Shown one piece after another: positions 24,234 through 33,187 of a stretch of DNA of 64,000 nt. Made by a program: the position numbers and the translations under genes. How positions within the stretch are numbered: position 1 is the stretch's first letter; each line of letters begins with the position of its first letter. Location of the stretch: contig JBAZBK010000008.1 in the NCBI GenBank assembly GCA_041671505.1, positions 124,001 to 188,000 of the forward strand, written 5' to 3'. Below the pieces are notes generated by a model that saw nothing but the letters and a program-made list of their open reading frames with translations, was not told where the DNA came from and did no database searches. This stretch comes from JACPDH01 sp041671505. Its GTDB lineage: Bacteria; Acidobacteriota; Thermoanaerobaculia; Gp7-AA8.

Positions 24234-25184
24234 ATGCTGCGGATCGGGGCACTCGGCAGGACCGACCTGAACGTCTCCGGGCTCTGCCTGGGCACCATGC
24301 ATTTCGGAACACGCGAGGATTCGCGCGCTTCGTACGCCGTGCTCGATCGCTTCGTCGAGGAGGGCGGCAACTTCCTCGACTCGGCGAACGCCTACGCTGC
24401 GTGGCTGGGGAAGGGAGGGGAGAGCGAGACACTTCTCGGCGCGTGGATGAACGACCGGGCGAACCGGCGCAATCTCGTCATTGCGACCAAGGTCGGTTGC
24501 GCTTACGCGGACGTCGAGGCGGGGGTCACGCCAGCCCGGATCATCGCGGAGTGCGACAGGAGCCTCCGGAGGCTCGGCACCGACGTCATCGATCTCTATT
24601 ACGCACACGTTGACGACCGCAGCACGCCGATGGAGGCGCAGCTCGAGGCGTTCGACTCGCTCGTTCGCGCGGGGAAGGTTCGCTACGTGGGGGCGAGCAA
24701 TTTTCGAGCGTGGCGGCTTGCCGAGGCCGAGGCATCGAGCGCGACGCGGCGCGTGGTGTCATTCAGTTGCGTGCAGCAGCGATTCTCGTATCTGCGCCCT
24801 CGCGTCGATGCCGAGCTCGAGACACACATGCAGTGCAACGACGATCTCTTTGATTTCTGCCGCAGTCGGGCCTTGCCGGTCCTCGGGTATTCGCCGCTGC
24901 TCGGTGGCGCCTATGGGCGGCGCAACGTGCAGCTCCCCCGCATTTACGCGCATGCGGACACGGTGGGACGGCTCTCGGTCCTCGATCGCGTGGCGCACGA
25001 TTTGTCTCTCCAGCCCGAGCAGGTCGTGCTGGCGTGGGTGGTTGCGAACGGCGTGCTGCCGATTTGCGGTGCGAGCAGCCCCGAGCAGATCAGCGCCAAC
25101 GTCGTCGGCGCGACGTTCGGTCTCAGCCCGGAGCTACTCGAGAGATTGAATCAGGCGGGAGACGGGCAGGCGACGAATGAGTGA
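24234..25184 (+). CDS. aldo/keto reductase
   Basis: A 316-residue TIM-barrel oxidoreductase using NAD(P)H. The catalytic residues are recognisable as Asp and Tyr in FLDSANAYAAW, Lys in VIATKVG and His in LYYAHVDD. The cofactor-binding end (PICGASSPEQISANV) is intact. The start at 24234 is supported by AGGGGA seven bases upstream. It is transcribed alone and divergently from the radical SAM gene. The substrate (aldehyde, ketone or sugar) cannot be told. Confidence 0.92.
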   Translation: MLRIGALGRTDLNVSGLCLGTMHFGTREDSRASYAVLDRFVEEGGNFLDSANAYAAWLGKGGESETLLGAWMNDRANRRNLVIATKVGCAYADVEAGVTPARIIAECDRSLRRLGTDVIDLYYAHVDDRSTPMEAQLEAFDSLVRAGKVRYVGASNFRAWRLAEAEASSATRRVVSFSCVQQRFSYLRPRVDAELETHMQCNDDLFDFCRSRALPVLGYSPLLGGAYGRRNVQLPRIYAHADTVGRLSVLDRVAHDLSLQPEQVVLAWVVANGVLPICGASSPEQISANVVGATFGLSPELLERLNQAGDGQATNE

Positions 25185-25349
25185 GGCGGGTGTGATCCGC
25201 CGGCGTCCGGATCAGAGGTAAAGGCGACGCGGGGAGTCTGGAGCCGCGGGGCCGAAGGCACACTCCGACGCGCGCGATCTCGCGGGCGGTTGCCTACGTT
25301 GGCGCAGGCTCGGCTTCGGACCCCGAGCGTCGGCGGCTGGCGTATCCGG

Positions 25350-26798
25350 CTACAGGCCGAGCTTCGGCCAGATCGCGTCGATCTTCCGCTTCACCTCGGC
25401 CGACATCTCGAGCTCGTCGGGCCAGACGCGGGTGAAACCCTCGCCTTCGAGCTTCTTCGTCCCGTCGATGCCGACGTGGCTTCCGTAGCCGAAGGCGCGC
25501 GACGAGTGGTCGAGGACGTCGATCGGCCCCATGACGAACTCCATGTCGCGCTCGGGGTCGACGTTGTTGAGCACGTACCAGGAGACAGTCTTCAGGTCGT
25601 GCGGGTCGATGTGGTCGTCGACGATCACGATCGTCTTCGTGAACATCGCCTGTCCAAGCCCCCAGATGCCGTGCATGATCTTGCGCGCGTGCCCCGGGTA
25701 GCGCTTCTTGATGGCGATGATCATCAGGTTGTGGAAGACCCCTTCCATCGGCATGTGCATGTCGACGATCTCGGGGAACTGCTTCTTCATGATCGGAAGG
25801 AAGCAGCGCTCGATCGCGAAGCCCATGTGGCCGTCTTCCTGCGGCGGCTTGCCGACGATCGTCGCCATGAAGAGCGGATTCTTCCGGTGTGTGATCGCCT
25901 CGACGTGAAATACCGCGTAAGGCTCGACCGGCGTGTAGAAGCCGGTGTGGTCGCCGAACGGCCCCTCGTCGCGTCTCTCGGCCGGATCGACCCAACCCTC
26001 GAGCACGATCTCGGCGTTGGCCGGAACCTCCAGGTCGTTGGTGACGCACTTCACCAGCTTCACCGACTCCTTGCGCGCGTAGCCGGCAAAGAGCATCTCG
26101 TCGATGTCGGGCGGCAGGGGGCAGATCGCCGCGAAGCAGGTGATCGGATCGGCGCCGATCGCGACGCTCACCGGAATCCTCTGTTTCCCCATCGCCTCGG
26201 CGTCCTGGTGCTGCCGCGCCGCGTCCTTGTGCAGCTGCCAATGCATGCCGGTCGTGTTCCGGTCGTAGACCTGCATCCGGTACATGCCGACGTTGCGCTT
26301 TGCCGTCTTCGGATCCTTCGTGAAGACGAGCGGGAAGGTGATGAACGGGCCGCCGTCGTCGGGCCAGCAGGTGAGGACGGGGAGTTTGCCGAGGTCGACG
26401 TCGGCGCCTTTGTGGACGACCTCCTGGCAGGGGGCGGAGTCGACGTACTTCGGGAAGACGTTTGCGAGCTCGCCGAGCGCCGGGAGCATCTTGATCTTGT
26501 CGATGAGCCCCGTCGGGATGCGCGGCTCGAGGAAGAAGTCGAGGCGTGAGGTCCACTCCTCGTAGCTCTCGATCTCGAGCGCCATCTTCATCCGGCGCTC
26601 GTTGCCCATCAGGTTGATGACGACGGGGATGTCGGAGCCTTCGACGTTCTCGAACAGGAGCGCGGGTCCGAATTTCTTCGACACGCGATCGGTGATCTCG
26701 GTGATCTCGAGCTTCGGCGAGACGCGCTCCTTGATGCGCACCAGCTCTCCCGCCTTTTCGAGTGCCGCAATGAAGTCACGAAGGTCTTTGTAGGCCAT
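25350..26798 (-). CDS. UbiD-family decarboxylase
   Basis: A 482-residue (de)carboxylase of the prenylated-FMN family. The N-terminus MAYKDLRDFIAALEKAGELV is typical. The active-site region DEGPFGDHTGFYTP carries the conserved acidic residue, and the metal/prFMN segment around NVGMYRMQVYD and MHWQLHKDA is intact. Members decarboxylate aromatic or alpha,beta-unsaturated acids; in quinone-making bacteria one acts in menaquinone or ubiquinone synthesis. No UbiX gene is adjacent, so the exact pathway is open. The ATG at 26798 starts at the conserved N-terminus; its ribosome binding site is weak. Confidence 0.9.
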   Translation of the reverse strand: MAYKDLRDFIAALEKAGELVRIKERVSPKLEITEITDRVSKKFGPALLFENVEGSDIPVVINLMGNERRMKMALEIESYEEWTSRLDFFLEPRIPTGLIDKIKMLPALGELANVFPKYVDSAPCQEVVHKGADVDLGKLPVLTCWPDDGGPFITFPLVFTKDPKTAKRNVGMYRMQVYDRNTTGMHWQLHKDAARQHQDAEAMGKQRIPVSVAIGADPITCFAAICPLPPDIDEMLFAGYARKESVKLVKCVTNDLEVPANAEIVLEGWVDPAERRDEGPFGDHTGFYTPVEPYAVFHVEAITHRKNPLFMATIVGKPPQEDGHMGFAIERCFLPIMKKQFPEIVDMHMPMEGVFHNLMIIAIKKRYPGHARKIMHGIWGLGQAMFTKTIVIVDDHIDPHDLKTVSWYVLNNVDPERDMEFVMGPIDVLDHSSRAFGYGSHVGIDGTKKLEGEGFTRVWPDELEMSAEVKRKIDAIWPKLGL

Positions 26799-26831
26799 GG
26801 CTTCGCAAGCATAGAGAAGTGGAGTGGAAAA

Positions 26832-27017
26832 AGGCGAGAGGCGAGAGGCGACAGGCGATGAGCAGCCTGGTCTGACGCAGGGCCGCATGCCTGCCCGTCG
26901 TGCCCGAAGCGGGAGGTTGGCGTTCGCGCGACCAGAGCCAGCTTCGCCTCGCTCTTCGCCGCGAGAACGATATTGCCCCCCGCCTGCTCATCGCCTCACG
27001 CCTGTCGACTCTCGCCT
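26832..27017. repeat. heptamer-ended inverted repeat (AGGCGAN family) with AGCAG ends
   Basis: The left end is four 7-mers AGGCGAG, AGGCGAG, AGGCGAC, AGGCGAT followed by GAGCAG (26832-26865). The right end is CCTGCTC then inverted units ATCGCCT, CACGCCT, GTCGACT, CTCGCCT (26983-27017). The 117-bp core has weak palindromes. The element lies between the divergent UbiD and LON-domain genes, 34 bp from the latter's start. Confidence 0.85.
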
Positions 27018-27050
27018 CGACGCGGCTCGTCCGCGTCGTACAATCTGCTC

Positions 27051-27713
27051 ATGCTTCCACAGCCGGGCGAGGAGTTCCTGCTGCCGCTGTTTCCTCTTCC
27101 GAACGTCGTTTTCTTTCCGAGGACGCGGCTGCCGCTCCATGTCTTCGAGCCGCGATACCGGCAGATGGTGGCGGACGCGATGGCGGGAGACGAGCGGATC
27201 GGAATGGTCCTGCTGGAGCCCGGCTGGGAGAGCGACTACTACGGCGCTCCGTCGGTTCATCCAGTAGGCACGTTCGGGCAGATCGAGAGCCTCGTGGCGC
27301 TCGAGGACGGGCGGTTTAACCTGATCCTCAACGGCGAGGCGCGCTTCCGCGTGGTCGAGCTGGTGAGCGAGTTGCCCTATCGCGTCGCGCGCGTCGTGCG
27401 GCTTCCAGACGTCGCCGCTTCGCCCGACAAGACGCACGCGATGCGCGAATGGCTCGTCGAGCTCTCGCTGCGCTACCTCGAATTCGTTCCCGAGCCGAAC
27501 CAGGTCCCGGAGCTGAAGACCGCGACGTGCGAGGAGCTGACGAATGCGCTCGTGATGTCGCTTCCGCTCGACGTCGACGACAAGCAGCGCCTGCTCGAGC
27601 TCGACGACGTCACCGATCGCGCCGAGCGGGTCGGCGGGCTGCTCAAGCAGAGGCTCGAAACGCTCGAGTTCCTCGCCCCGTTCAGGGTTGGCGGGGATCC
27701 GAAGAACAATTGA
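27051..27713 (+). CDS. LON peptidase substrate-binding domain protein
   Basis: A 220-residue protein consisting only of the Lon N-terminal (LON/PUA-like) domain. It has the characteristic LFPLPNVVFFPRTRLPLHVF, EPRYRQMVADA and GQIESLVALEDGRFNLIL. No ATPase or protease domain follows, so it is not a protease itself. Stand-alone versions are common in bacteria and their job is poorly defined, perhaps substrate or adaptor binding. The start at 27051 matches the domain boundary. It is flanked on both sides by heptamer repeat elements. Confidence 0.88.
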   Translation: MLPQPGEEFLLPLFPLPNVVFFPRTRLPLHVFEPRYRQMVADAMAGDERIGMVLLEPGWESDYYGAPSVHPVGTFGQIESLVALEDGRFNLILNGEARFRVVELVSELPYRVARVVRLPDVAASPDKTHAMREWLVELSLRYLEFVPEPNQVPELKTATCEELTNALVMSLPLDVDDKQRLLELDDVTDRAERVGGLLKQRLETLEFLAPFRVGGDPKNN

Positions 27714-27720
27714 ATAAGGC

Positions 27721-27956
27721 AGGCGAGAGGCGATAAGGCGAAAGGCGATAAGCAGGAATGGCGTTGGGCGAGAGGCGATAGGCGACAAGCAGGCGACGGC
27801 GAGGGTGGAAGGTAAGGTTGATTGTGCCTGCCCGATCCCGGCGTAGGGGCGATCCGGTGGGTCGCCCGTTCTTTGCCGAATCCAGGAAACGGGCGACGCA
27901 CCGCGTCGCCCCTACGAAACCAGATTCGCCTGCTGATCGCCTTTCGCCTCTCGCCT
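27721..27956. repeat. heptamer-ended inverted repeat (AGGCGAN family), double left end
   Basis: The left side has two blocks of AGGCGAN 7-mers, 27721-27749 and 27766-27786, each followed by AAGCAGG. The right side is CCTGCT followed by ATCGCCT, TTCGCCT and CTCGCCT units (27929-27956). The core contains a further inverted repeat, 27843-27870 and 27888-27915 (25 of 28 bp). It fills the convergent gap between the LON-domain gene and the flavoprotein gene. Confidence 0.85.
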
Positions 27957-27968
27957 GATTCCGCCCGC

Positions 27969-29174
27969 CTAACGCCGTTCCTCCCACGCCTTCACCATCT
28001 GCGCCACCTGCGCGTCGGTCGCGCGGGTCTTCGCGAGGAAGAGCGAGCCGATCGACGGCATGCGGACGAAGCGCGTGGCCGCATCGACCAGCTGCGGTCG
28101 GGAGAGGAACTTCGCCACGCGGCGGCTCCAGCGGATCCGGTCGAGGAAGAAGCCGCGGTACGTGGCGTCGTACTCGGCGGCGATGTCCTCGGGGTCATCC
28201 GAAGTTCTTCGGACGATGATCGATGCGGCGGCGAGCGCCGACTGGATCGCCATCGCCATCCCGTTGCCCGCGAGTGGGTCGATGATGCCCGCGGCGTCGC
28301 CGACCATCAGGATGCCGTTCACGGCCGGGGATCGCGCGGCGAAAATCACCGGCTCGGACGAGAGGAACTGCGTCTGCGCCGGCTCGTGCGACGCGAAGAG
28401 CCGCCGCAGATGCTCCCCTTCGCGCGGGAGGGAGTCCACGAACGTTTCCCAGCCGCCGCGGAGCCCGTCGAGAGCGCTCGCGTGGACCAGGCCGCAGATA
28501 TTGACCTCGCCACCCTCGACGCCGTTGACGCCGAGGTAGCCGCGGGGAAACGAATAGAGATCGATGGTGTGCTGCCTGGAGGTCGCGGTCGAAGGCGCTT
28601 CGCTTGCGATAGGCAGGTAATGCCTCTTGAAGCCGAAGTGCCGGCGCGCCATGTCGCGTGTGAACGGGCGTTCGAGCTGCCGGTCGATCCGTCCCCATCG
28701 GCCCCACGCTCCCGCCACGATCCGTGCAGTGGCGAACTGCGGCTCGTGCTCGCGGTTCCGCGCGTCGATCGCGAAGCCGTCGCGCGTTCGCCGTATCGCG
28801 TCGACAGCCCACCCTTCGCGAACCGTCGCTCCGAGCTCTGCCGCGCGACGAACGAGCATCGCGTCGAGCCGCAGTCGCGAGATGCCGCGCGCCGCACGCG
28901 GTAGATCGAACTCGTAGGTTCCGCGCGGGCCGACAATCCTGCAGCGGCTGATTTCGGTCGCACCCTCCCGGTCGAGCTCTTCCAGCAGTCCGATGAGCTC
29001 GAGCGGCGCGAGCGCGTCGTAGGAGAGGAACTCGCCGCAGAGCTTGTCGCGCGGAAACTGGTCGCGGTCGAAGAGCACCACCGAGCGCCCTCGCTGCGCG
29101 AGGAGCGCGGCGAGCGTCGCCCCTCCCGGGCCGCCCCCGACGATCGCGACGTCGTACATCACCGGTTCGCTCAT
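27969..29174 (-). CDS. FAD-dependent oxidoreductase (geranylgeranyl reductase/halogenase-like)
   Basis: A 401-residue flavoprotein. The N-terminal FAD site is DVAIVGGGPGGATLAALLAQ, with DKLCGEFLSYDA just after it. The second FAD motif is VGDAAGIIDPLAGNGMAMAI. This is the build of geranylgeranyl reductases and of flavin monooxygenases and halogenases used in natural-product pathways. Its ATG overlaps the stop of the upstream methyltransferase gene by 4 bp (ATGA). It is the third gene of a ketosynthase-methyltransferase-flavoprotein operon, which suggests it oxidises or reduces the product of those enzymes. Confidence 0.9.
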   Translation of the reverse strand: MSEPVMYDVAIVGGGPGGATLAALLAQRGRSVVLFDRDQFPRDKLCGEFLSYDALAPLELIGLLEELDREGATEISRCRIVGPRGTYEFDLPRAARGISRLRLDAMLVRRAAELGATVREGWAVDAIRRTRDGFAIDARNREHEPQFATARIVAGAWGRWGRIDRQLERPFTRDMARRHFGFKRHYLPIASEAPSTATSRQHTIDLYSFPRGYLGVNGVEGGEVNICGLVHASALDGLRGGWETFVDSLPREGEHLRRLFASHEPAQTQFLSSEPVIFAARSPAVNGILMVGDAAGIIDPLAGNGMAMAIQSALAAASIIVRRTSDDPEDIAAEYDATYRGFFLDRIRWSRRVAKFLSRPQLVDAATRFVRMPSIGSLFLAKTRATDAQVAQMVKAWEERR

Positions 29175-29860
29175 CGCCTCACCACCAGCCCGAAACGGAA
29201 CGGCACGAGTGTGAAGACCTCGGCGCTGCGCACTCGGAGCGAGCGGGCGAAGTCGCGCATCTCGGTCATCGTGTAGCCCTGGAGCACCGAGGCCGGGGCG
29301 TCGAACCTCGTGATCGGCCCGACGAGACGCAGCGCGCCGACGAGCCGCACGAAGAGCAGAGGTGCGTAGTGTCTCCTCGTATCGGTGAAGGCGAGCCCCA
29401 CGCCTGCGACGCGGAGCGACTCGCGCACGATCTCGCGATTCTCGTCCGGGCTGAAATGATGGAAAAAGTGCGACGAGGTGACGATGTCGACCGACCCGTC
29501 GCGGAAGGGGAGGTGAAACGCATTTCCCGCACACCGCGCGATCGGCGCGCCGCCGAGCCTGCGTCCGTAGTTGAGGTGCCGGATGTTCATGTCGAGGCCG
29601 ATGGAGGTCGTCCGCGGCCAGCGTCGCTTCACCGCGTCGAGAAGATCCGAGGTGCCCGTGCCGAGGTCGAGGACGACGGGCCGCGCGTCGCGCTTCGGGA
29701 TGAGGCGCGACAGCATCGCGAGATAGGCCCGCCTCCCGCCGGCAAGGCTGTTGAATCGCCGCAGGTCGCGCAGCGAGCGCGTCATGTCGTCCTCGGCGGC
29801 ATCATGCTCGTCGAGCAGCTCGTCGGTGGCGACGCGCGCGGGAGTGAGTGAGAACGGCAT
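29171..29860 (-). CDS. class I SAM-dependent methyltransferase
   Basis: A 229-residue methyltransferase. The SAM-binding motif I is VLDLGTGTSDLL, followed by an acidic motif II (IGLDMNIRHL). Motif IV is in GSVDIVTSSHFFHHF. It has no signal peptide. It stands 46 bp after the ketosynthase gene and overlaps the flavoprotein gene by 4 bp. The likely role is O-, N- or C-methylation of a small molecule made by that operon. Confidence 0.9.
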   Translation of the reverse strand: MPFSLTPARVATDELLDEHDAAEDDMTRSLRDLRRFNSLAGGRRAYLAMLSRLIPKRDARPVVLDLGTGTSDLLDAVKRRWPRTTSIGLDMNIRHLNYGRRLGGAPIARCAGNAFHLPFRDGSVDIVTSSHFFHHFSPDENREIVRESLRVAGVGLAFTDTRRHYAPLLFVRLVGALRLVGPITRFDAPASVLQGYTMTEMRDFARSLRVRSAEVFTLVPFRFGLVVRR

Positions 29861-29906
29861 CGTCAGGAGGCCGCCCGCATGTCGCGACCGCGGCGGACAG
29901 CGTCGA

Positions 29907-31157
29907 TCACTCGTACCTCCGCAGCACGAGAGCCGAGTTCTTCGATCCGAAGGCGATGGTGTTGCAGACGGCGACGCGGAGCGAAGCGCGCCGGCCGACG
30001 TCGGTGACGTAGTCGAGATCGCATTCCGGGTCGGGAACCTCGAGGTTGATCGTCGGCGGAAGCACGCCGTCGCGAAACGCCATCAGCGTCGCCGCGACCC
30101 CGGCGGCGCCGCACGCTCCCTGCGGGTGGCCGATCATCGACTTCGTCGCCGAGCCGGGAAGGCGGCGCGCGTGCTCGCCGAAGGCGAGCTTCACCGCGCG
30201 CGTCTCGATCCGGTCGTTCAGCTCCGTCGACGTGCCGTGGTAGTTGAGGTAGTCGACCTCGTCGGATGCGACGCCCGCCTCGTCCATCGCCAGCCCCATC
30301 GCGCGAGCGGGCTCTTCGCCCGACTCGTCCATGCGGACGCGGTGATGCGCGTCGCACGTCGAGCCGTATCCCGCGACCTCCGCGTAGATGTGCGCGCCGC
30401 GCGCGACGGCCGTCTCTTCGCGCTCCATCACGAACATCCAGGCGCCCTCGCCAAGGACGAAGCCGTCGCGGTCTTTGGAGAAGGGGCGCGACGCGGCCGC
30501 GGGACGGTCGTTGAAGGAGGTCGAGACGATGCGCATGATGCAGAAGCCGGTCATCACCCCTTCGGTGATTGTCGCGTCGGCGCCGCCGGTGACGACCGTG
30601 TCGACGATGCCGAGGCGGAGGTTCCTGTAGGCGTAGCCAATCGCGTCGGTCGACGACGTGCAGCCGGTGGAGATGAGATGGGAGAAGGCGCGAAGGTCGT
30701 GCGCCATCGAGATCTCGGAGGCGATCGTGCCGATCGTTCCCGATGGGATCGAGTAGACGGACGCCTGCTTGAGATGGCCGCCGTACCAGAGCTCGTACAT
30801 CCGCTCGGAGAACTCGATCGCCCCGCCGCCGGAACCTAACATGACGCCGGTGCGCCGCCGCCCTTCGAGCGGGAGCGCCCTCGGGTCGAGCCGCGAGTCG
30901 GCGAGCGCCTCGGCGGTCGCGGCGAGGCACATCGGGACGACGCGCGACACGTGGCGGATGCTCTTGGGATCGATCCAGAGCGCCGGGTCGAAGCCTTCGA
31001 GCTCTCCCGCGACGCGAGAGCTGAGCGCGGAAGCGTCGAAGGCGCGGATCGGCCGGATGCCGGAGATCCCGCGCGCGGAGGCGTCGAAGAAGGCCTCGCG
31101 CCCGAGCCCGTTAGGGCTCACGACGCCGACGCCGGAAATCACGATTCGAGCAGGCAC
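29907..31157 (-). CDS. beta-ketoacyl-ACP synthase II-like condensing enzyme
   Basis: A 416-residue ketosynthase. The catalytic Cys is in SHLISTGCTSSTDA. The two histidines are in NYHGTSTELND and SMIGHPQGACG, the Cys-His-His triad of FabF-type enzymes. The GTG at 31157 begins exactly at the conserved N-terminal strand (ARIVISGVGVVSPNG); no ATG is available upstream before AT-poor leader DNA. No acyl carrier protein gene is next to it. Linked methyltransferase and flavoprotein genes indicate a dedicated secondary or lipid pathway and not general fatty acid synthesis. Confidence 0.9.
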   Translation of the reverse strand: MPARIVISGVGVVSPNGLGREAFFDASARGISGIRPIRAFDASALSSRVAGELEGFDPALWIDPKSIRHVSRVVPMCLAATAEALADSRLDPRALPLEGRRRTGVMLGSGGGAIEFSERMYELWYGGHLKQASVYSIPSGTIGTIASEISMAHDLRAFSHLISTGCTSSTDAIGYAYRNLRLGIVDTVVTGGADATITEGVMTGFCIMRIVSTSFNDRPAAASRPFSKDRDGFVLGEGAWMFVMEREETAVARGAHIYAEVAGYGSTCDAHHRVRMDESGEEPARAMGLAMDEAGVASDEVDYLNYHGTSTELNDRIETRAVKLAFGEHARRLPGSATKSMIGHPQGACGAAGVAATLMAFRDGVLPPTINLEVPDPECDLDYVTDVGRRASLRVAVCNTIAFGSKNSALVLRRYE

Positions 31158-31243
31158 AGGCGGATGGTAGCACCTGAGGAATTGAGAATCCGCGATTGCG
31201 AAATGCTGCAGGCGATCTCGACGTTTGAGCTGTCTCAGGTTTG

Positions 31244-33103
31244 ATGATGACCATGGCAAGCAAAGTTTGGAGCGGGATTCGCGCTCTCTGGTCGACAAGT
31301 GGCTGGATCGGGATCGTCGGCATCCTCGGTGGCAGTCCGGCCATGGCCTTGGCGCGGGCTTCGTTCATCGATCACGCCGAGTCAGTCATCCTGTCGCAGC
31401 CGGCGCACTCGTTTCTTCCCGTGCTCCGTGCGGACCTGTCGCTCGTCGCGGCGATCGTGACCCTCGCCATCGCCGGTTTTTTTCTGCCGGCGGAAACGCG
31501 AGGCGCGAGAATTCTCCGGTCCGGGATTCGAGTTTTGTGCCTCCTCCTTTTCCTGGCTCAGGCGGCCGACCTGCTCCTCCTGCGATTCCTGCGGATGCGA
31601 CTCGAGCTGTCCGATGTCATCCGGTTCTCGCGGGAAGGGTTCGCTGGGCTCACGCTCGCGGTGGGATTTCAGAAATACGTGGGTGCGGGTATCCCTCCGC
31701 GCGCGATCGGGCTCGGATTGCTGGCACTCGTCGGGCTGGGCGCCGCAGCGATTCTTTCGCGGCCCGGACCCCGAACTGCGCCGCGGCACATCTGGAAGAT
31801 TCTCGTGGCGGGCGCCGTCATCGCCACGCTTGGCGCGGCGATGACGCTCGACGCAACACGATTTCACGGCTGGGCCTATCCGAATGTCGTCGCCGCCAAT
31901 CTCCCCGGCACGACGACGATCCCCTACTCGAGGAGCTTCCTCGTGGAGGCTGATCGAAGGGCTGCCGCACCTGTCGTGTCGCCCGGCGAGAACCGTCGCC
32001 TCGACGTGATCGTCTATGTCGTGGAGTCGCTCTCGTCGAGCCAGAGCGAGTTGTTCTCGGGTCTGCACGACTACACCCCCCAACTCGACCTCCTGGCGCG
32101 CCGCGGTCGCTCCGCACCAGGCTTCTTCGCGAACGGCTACGCCACGAACTTCGGGCTGATCGCCCTCCTTACAGGCCGCATCGCCATCCTCTCTCCGGGC
32201 GGTGAGGAGGCCCCTGATTTTTCGGGATTTCTAGGAGGGTTGGCGCTGCCCCGAATGCTCCATGACAGCGGCTATCACACCGTGTATCTCACGACGTCGG
32301 ATCTCGGATTCACCCGGATGGGGGAGTGGCTCGACACGCTCGGCTTCGACTCGATTTCCGGGAGCCACGATCCTGCGTACGAAGGGATGCCTCGGTTTGC
32401 GTTCGATGCCGCTCCGGACGCGGCGTTGGTCGATCAGGTCGTGAGGCAAGCCGAAGCTCTGCGTAAAGAGCGCACGCAGCCATTCCTCATCGTGGCGCAA
32501 ACCGCGAGCAGCCACATGCCGTTTGTCGATCCAACGGGAGCGAATCATACGGAGGCGGGCGTCATAAGGTATGTCGACGCGCAGATTGGACGCCTCGCGC
32601 GCGAGCTCGAAGCGGACGGCTACTTCGAGGGAGGAATCCTGATCGTGGTGGCGGATCACCGGAAGATGGCGCCGCTCGAAGCCGGAGAACAGAAAAGGTT
32701 CGGCCTCTCGGCATTCGCGAGAATCCCGCTCGTCATGGTCGGCGCCGGCATCGAGCCCGGGATCGCCCAAGGTTCGTTCCAGCAGGCTGATCTCCCGGTC
32801 TCGCTCGCCTGTTTCCTGACGGCCGAATGTCGGAGGCGTGGCTGGCGAGGGTCGATTCTGGCGAAGTCATCCATTCCGCCGCGTTGCGTGTTCTTCCCGA
32901 TGGGAAACGACCGTGAGCTCGTCTACGTTCGCTGTGGAGACAGAGAGGCGATGATTCGGCTCAACGGCGACAAGTCGCGCGTGACGGAGGGAAGTCTCGC
33001 TCCGGGTGAGGCGGAGGACGTTCTCTACGAGATTGCGCGAATCCGTTCCGAAAACGTGCCTGTCGAGTGGCCATCGCAGGCCGAGGCCCGTCCGGATCGG
33101 TAG
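31244..33103 (+). CDS. LtaS-like membrane sulfatase-fold transferase
   Basis: A 619-residue protein. About five hydrophobic segments (residues 20-190) anchor it in the inner membrane. A periplasmic sulfatase-type catalytic domain follows (about 245-540). The nucleophile region is VYVVESLSSSQSELFSG, with a Ser where lipoteichoic acid synthases have Thr. The late metal site is LIVVADHRKMAPL. Relatives transfer phosphoglycerol or phosphoethanolamine to surface glycans or lipid A. The start is one of three near ATGs (31244, 31247, 31253); the ribosome binding site is poor. It is divergent from the ketosynthase operon. Confidence 0.83.
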   Translation: MMTMASKVWSGIRALWSTSGWIGIVGILGGSPAMALARASFIDHAESVILSQPAHSFLPVLRADLSLVAAIVTLAIAGFFLPAETRGARILRSGIRVLCLLLFLAQAADLLLLRFLRMRLELSDVIRFSREGFAGLTLAVGFQKYVGAGIPPRAIGLGLLALVGLGAAAILSRPGPRTAPRHIWKILVAGAVIATLGAAMTLDATRFHGWAYPNVVAANLPGTTTIPYSRSFLVEADRRAAAPVVSPGENRRLDVIVYVVESLSSSQSELFSGLHDYTPQLDLLARRGRSAPGFFANGYATNFGLIALLTGRIAILSPGGEEAPDFSGFLGGLALPRMLHDSGYHTVYLTTSDLGFTRMGEWLDTLGFDSISGSHDPAYEGMPRFAFDAAPDAALVDQVVRQAEALRKERTQPFLIVAQTASSHMPFVDPTGANHTEAGVIRYVDAQIGRLARELEADGYFEGGILIVVADHRKMAPLEAGEQKRFGLSAFARIPLVMVGAGIEPGIAQGSFQQADLPVSLACFLTAECRRRGWRGSILAKSSIPPRCVFFPMGNDRELVYVRCGDREAMIRLNGDKSRVTEGSLAPGEAEDVLYEIARIRSENVPVEWPSQAEARPDR

Positions 33104-33187
33104 TCCCGCGCCCGACCGTCGCGGACACGCCGCCTGACCTGACCTGATGCCGAAGCGGCGCAGACCCGCGTGGCGGGCGCCGTGCTG

